In this document: in pieces, positions 59,890 through 64,000 of the stretch
Layout: each line of letters starts with the position of its first letter
How positions within the stretch are numbered: the first letter of the stretch is position 1
Assembly (NCBI GenBank): GCA_000469685.2
Contig: LS997567.1
Location: 4,729,374 to 4,793,373, forward strand
Origin: Haemonchus contortus
Lineage: Eukaryota > Nematoda > Chromadorea > Rhabditida > Trichostrongylidae
DNA: 64,000 nt
Reading direction: 5' to 3'
Notes under the pieces: model-generated
The model's database searches: none
Told to the model about the DNA's origin: nothing
Seen by the model: only the letters and a program-made list of their open reading frames with translations
Translations under genes and position numbers: made by a program

Positions 59890-60165
59890 GTTAATCAATC
59901 CCGTTCCTGGGATGCGCCCTGCATTAGGCTTGCATACAGGATCGTGGTAGCCTACCGGATACGTATAAAGCCTATGCAATGGCTTGCGGTGCCTGGCCGA
60001 AATACAAGTTATCGCTTTTATCTCCCAGACGAGTCTGCTGTCTAACTAAACGATCTTGGAGGGATGAAAACTTAGTTTGGAAGGGGGATATCGGAGTCGG
60101 GATTCGATCCCTGGACCATGCGTGTTGGATAATGCGCCACCCCTTGGTAGTCATATCTGGCCAGA
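59890..60165 (-). repeat. tRNA-derived SINE-like repeat
   Basis: A reverse-strand copy. On + it has GTTAATCAATCCC, GATGCGCCCTGCATTAGG, GGATCGTGGTAGCC, CTCCCAGACGAGTCTG, and then the reversed B-box (GGGATTCGATCCCTGGACC) and A-box region (TAATGCGCCACC). Confidence 0.65.
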
Positions 60166-60426
60166 GCCTTTTGAATTTCACTGCAGGGTCTATAATGGGC
60201 TCAGGGGGGAGTGGTAACAAACAAGGTTTTCGTAAATAGTGTAAAGTACAGTAAGTTCACTCTACATAATTCGATTCCTTTCTGGATTACGCCACCCATT
60301 CACTATTTTAAAGTCGTAGCACCAGAAGAGGTTCATATAAATGCAACTTCCACCTAGACGAGTGATCCCCGGGAAAAAAAAGATTTGCTCCTGAAAGGTT
60401 CCGATCTGAACTTTGTTCTCAGAGCC

Positions 60427-60480
60427 ATGCCTGCTCCATTTGGCCTGGCGCCGTTTCGGCCACCTGCCAGAGCTTATGAG
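60427..60480 (+). CDS. Gene C: probable first coding exon (partial gene)
   Basis: A good 3' splice site (GAACTTTGTTCTCAG, ending 60422) precedes an ATG by four bases, as expected for a spliced-leader acceptor. The exon encodes 18 residues, MPAPFGLAPFRPPARAYE, and ends at GAG followed by GTGAAG in phase 0. The peptide resembles the Pro/Tyr region just before the carbohydrate-binding domain of gene A (GAPFYSAPVSYE). Later exons were not resolved. One candidate with a phase-0 start is 63014-63111. The gene probably continues beyond the window. Confidence 0.4.
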
Positions 60481-60904
60481 GTGAAGCGCGTCTTAGATGA
60501 GCTTCAATTCTTTTAACGCTCTTACTAAATTAATTATAAATACAATGGAACTACTGAGGAGTAGTAGATTTAAGGATGCCGAAATTGATCTCGTAAAAAA
60601 GGTTTGACAATACCTCTGAGTAATTAGCTGTTTTATTTCCAAATTTTTCATATAAATCCCTGCATCTTCGGAAGAGGGGTAAATGTCAACAAAATTGGAC
60701 AATTTTAAATTCTGCGGTTTTTTTTTTCTTCCTGGTCCTCTCCTACCTCCCTTGTCTCCATGACCTTGCAATTCTATCAGAAAGTAGTCTTAATCCCATG
60801 GGAGATGAGGGAGGTAGAGGAGGACTTCAATTTTTAGGGCGGTGGCTAGAAAAGGGAAAATGGGGCCATAATGTTGAACTTACACGTTCAAGAATTAAAT
60901 TCTT

Positions 60905-61120
60905 GACAGAATCCAGCTCAGGCCAACCGAGTCGCCGATCCCTCCATAATCGATGGACCGATGAATCGATACTGAAATATTAGAAAGGGCTAGAACGTCT
61001 GTAACACCAAATTCCACTTACTAGTCCACTGCCTACTCCATGTACCCTTGCAAATGTCACTACGATTTCGAATGGAGGTCAGATGCATGGCGCGTCCGAA
61101 GACAGGCTTGATCGTTATTG
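60905..61120 (+). repeat. Degraded SINE-like repeat
   Basis: Family words survive in order: CAGCTCAGGCCAACCGAGTC, CACTACGATTTCGAATGGAG, GCATGGCGCGTCCGAAGACA and GGCTTGATCG. The promoter-like part has been lost. Confidence 0.45.
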
Positions 61121-64000
61121 AGCTTTTCAAAATGCTATATTTTCCGCATGAAAACCTCAGCATAGTGTGATCCAGGGAAACTTCTTATGTATAGACTCAC
61201 ACTGGCTGTTACTTTAATACGTTTCCTTTCTCACCTATTACTTGGGTGCCATCTTTTTCTGCCTTTTAAAATTACTCTGAAAATAACTCCCTAAAAGGAT
61301 CGGGCCAAATGTAAACGGGAATTGAGGCCTGATTTCTCAATTGATACTGGCTCTGCCTAGGGAGCGATCCCGTCTCAGATCAGATCAAAGCGACCGCCGG
61401 CGCTAATCGATAAATATGCCAGCGGTGGGTCCGGCCACGTGCCACCAAATTGGCTTACCTTTTCCGAGCTTTTTTCATTTCTTCGCTCTCATTTTTGATC
61501 TTTTTTGTATTTCTTCTGGAACATTACCTTAGGCCATCTTTCCTTATTCCCCTTATACAGCAGATCTTCCTTTTACTGGGTTTTGAAGGACTTAGAAATG
61601 TTATAATTTGCAATTTGCGTTCCAAGAGAAAGGGCTTTCATAACCTCACTCAAAATCCCTTACTTTATCATTTCCATTCACATTTTTTCTGAAATATCCC
61701 CTTATGCAGCTCCCGAATCGCCAACTTGGGTGTTTCAGTTGACCGTGGGCTTGTGCTCATGCTCTTGCTCATGCTCATGCTTCCAAACCTTCTCTACTTA
61801 ACTTACCTATTCGAGTAATGTTTTCATGGTTCAGTTAGTTCCCTGAATGCCGATTGGAACGGATTGAAGACCAGAAGGGGGGCGCGCTAGTCTCGTAGCG
61901 TGAGAACATTTGCACCCGATATGACCTTTTCTTGATTCTGGCAATACACCACACGGCATTGTGTGTGGTCGGACGGCAGCCACTGCAAACGGTGGGTCCT
62001 AGCACGAAATAATACGCAGTTCCGCAACGCGACGGCACGTCGGCCCCCCCACAATCGCTGAAAAATGCTCAGCTTATTCAAATGTTGTCTTACTGTATTA
62101 ATGTTGTTTTCGAAATTGAAAAACTATTACCTTTCAACTGAACTTTCAAAGAAATACTTAATTTCATAACTAGTTATCCCCACTGAAACCTTAGACTTAT
62201 CGACTTTTATCTTCATTTCGATATTTCGCAATGACTTATATAATTTTATTTTGAGTTGTAGGGGTTTACTAGGTAGGTTATTTGGGGGCCTAACTTGTTC
62301 ACAAACCCATTGCCCAAGTTTAATTCGTTCCCACGCTTGTTTTGTTCATATAACAATTCCTACTTTTGAAAGTAACTTTGAGTATTCACGAATTTTTGGA
62401 AATGTTCAAAAATCATCGTGAAAATCCTTTTACTGATTTTTACTGTGTTTACTTTGTTTTCTTGTCATAATACCGTTTTTTTTGGAAGTGTGCCAACATT
62501 TTTTCAAAAAAAAAACGTTAAAAAGAAACAATTTTCAGAATTTAATAATTTTCCTTCCCTTACCAAATTTATCGATAGTTTTTTCCACTTTTCATTATTA
62601 TCTATGTTTATTTTACTAAAATAAATAATTCATACTCTTTGTAATTGAAAGTTTGCGTAGATCTCACTTTGTAGTAATCGTATACCCAGATATCCGAGTT
62701 TTCCTGAATTTTTCATGTTTCACACCCACTTGCTTCTCTGGCTATTTTGACTGATGTTTAACGGCGTTGTAAAGTAATAAAACCTTGTTTTTTCTTAAGA
62801 AATTACACCTACAGGAAGCGCTTAATTGATGACTCACGGTGTCTGGGGAAGTTTTGGATTTCTTCATACCAGTATCAAAATAAACTTGTATGACTCAAAT
62901 GTTTCCTAGGAAATAGACCTGACGATTATTGACAGGTTTCCAGGCATTTTTGGGGTCGTGATGTGTCAGCTCATTCAGAAAAACCCTGGGGAACTTTGAA
63001 AACTTGTTCACATAGACGTTTTTCAGTTTTACGACAACAGATCTCAAATAAAATGTGAAGGACGAACTTTCATGCCAACAGCGGTGTTAGAGATGGAGAA
63101 AGCTGTACCCTGCTTCTATAGGTTCTGACTAGTCTCATGCTTGCTCAAGTCGTACTGCATGCTACTTTTCCAATCCAGCTGTGCTTCCGCTTCATGTTTC
63201 CTCTGTCCCCCGGTATTATGTGGCACATGTAAGAGCCAACAGCTGTGGAGCAATTGGTAAAAGCGCCACCTCCACAGGTTCAATTCTAACGTACCCTACT
63301 GCCGCTGCCGTTGTTCCCGGGGCATGCCACTTCACCTGGACCTCTCTAGGAGGTCAGAAGCATATTCTCATCAAAAAATGTTCCAACGGAAGGACTTCGA
63401 AGAATCCGAACATCCAAAGGCCATAAAGTTCAACAGAAGGTCACTGGATAAAGCATCCAGGGTTGCGCCATGCATTTTAATTCTAATCAAAATGTGAAAG
63501 GTACATGAACTTATGTTCCACCCACACGATAAGGGATTAGGCGATCAGGTCGAACTTTTTGCTCTTTCGTTCATGCTCGGTTAAAGGGTAAACGGCTTCG
63601 GGGAGATGGGAGACCTGAGTGAATTTGGCGGGATGCGATCCGTTGGTCTTGTACATGGCAGCGGCGCCTGATGTCCTTGCTTCCTCCGCCCACTTGAAGG
63701 TATGAAAGAGAGAACTTGTGACGCCATGTGAAATATTTCATTCAATAGTACTAGTTCCCCCGATTCAGCAGTGCTTTTCACTCCGACGATGGAATAGTCA
63801 TCATCGTAATGTTTTCGGAAGGCGTTTCGTAACGGACGGACGCCCATGTGCTGCCACACCCCATCTCACGCCGTAGTCGCTGTGCTGTTATGTCTTGAAC
63901 GCGGAAAAAGCTCATATTTATTCGATGTCGATCGATTTGCAAATTATCATTGAATAATTGCTCCGTAAAATTGCCATCTATACGTTCGCCTCGTATACAC
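61121..64000. other. Unresolved region, possible intron of gene C
   Basis: No firm exon was found. A short CTCATG repeat lies at 61749-61780. At 63238-63293 a tRNA-like promoter pair occurs (GTGGAGCAATTGGTAAAAGC and GGTTCAATTCT) without a full tRNA. The stretch 63014-63111 is open from a TTTTTCAG acceptor to a weak donor and could be an exon. Confidence 0.3.

Noticed and set aside
63238..63293. tRNA gene or SINE with A and B boxes
   Set aside because: Box-like words are present but no cloverleaf forms, and the body does not match the SINE family well.

Overview
The window looks like nuclear DNA of a nematode, most likely a strongylid-type (clade V) parasite or relative. Supporting signs are many small coding exons in large introns, TTTCAG-type 3' splice sites, likely spliced-leader acceptors a few bases before start codons, and introns full of short non-autonomous DNA transposons. 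There are no bacterial-style ORFs, and most long ORFs are chance or lie in repeats. All exons were found by eye from splice signals, frame continuity and intron phase; no transcript data were available.

Layout. Positions 1-19.6 kb hold no gene I can support, only dispersed repeats: tRNA-derived SINE-like copies, foldback elements, and two families of short elements with 9-bp target-site duplications. Positions 19.7-42.9 kb hold gene A (+). Its 23 coding exons join with every phase matching into a 726-residue protein. The protein has an N-terminal domain like that of TDP-43, a basic Ser-rich linker, a long two-part coiled coil, a Pro/Tyr-rich stretch, and a C-terminal CBM48/AMPK-beta-like (E-set) carbohydrate-binding domain. 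Upstream in-frame exon(s) suggest a second, longer N-terminus. Positions 42.9-47.7 kb are intergenic, with a degenerate TTAA element and a repeat ending in a CAGA microsatellite. Positions 47.7-57.2 kb hold gene B (+): eight coding exons giving a 346-residue protein I do not recognise, with an alternative terminal exon. Positions 57.2-60.4 kb are AT-rich, with microsatellites and SINE copies. At 60.4 kb a probable first exon of gene C (+) begins; its short peptide resembles the region just before the gene A carbohydrate-binding domain. The rest of gene C was not resolved and probably runs past the window.

The most interesting object is gene A. It joins a self-assembly module (TDP-43 N-terminal type), a long coiled coil and a glycogen/starch-type binding module in one protein, which suggests a polymerising scaffold on polysaccharide. 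That function is inference. The second theme is a dense population of small transposons whose target-site duplications can be read directly, including one inserted inside a SINE and one family whose two ends have changed together.
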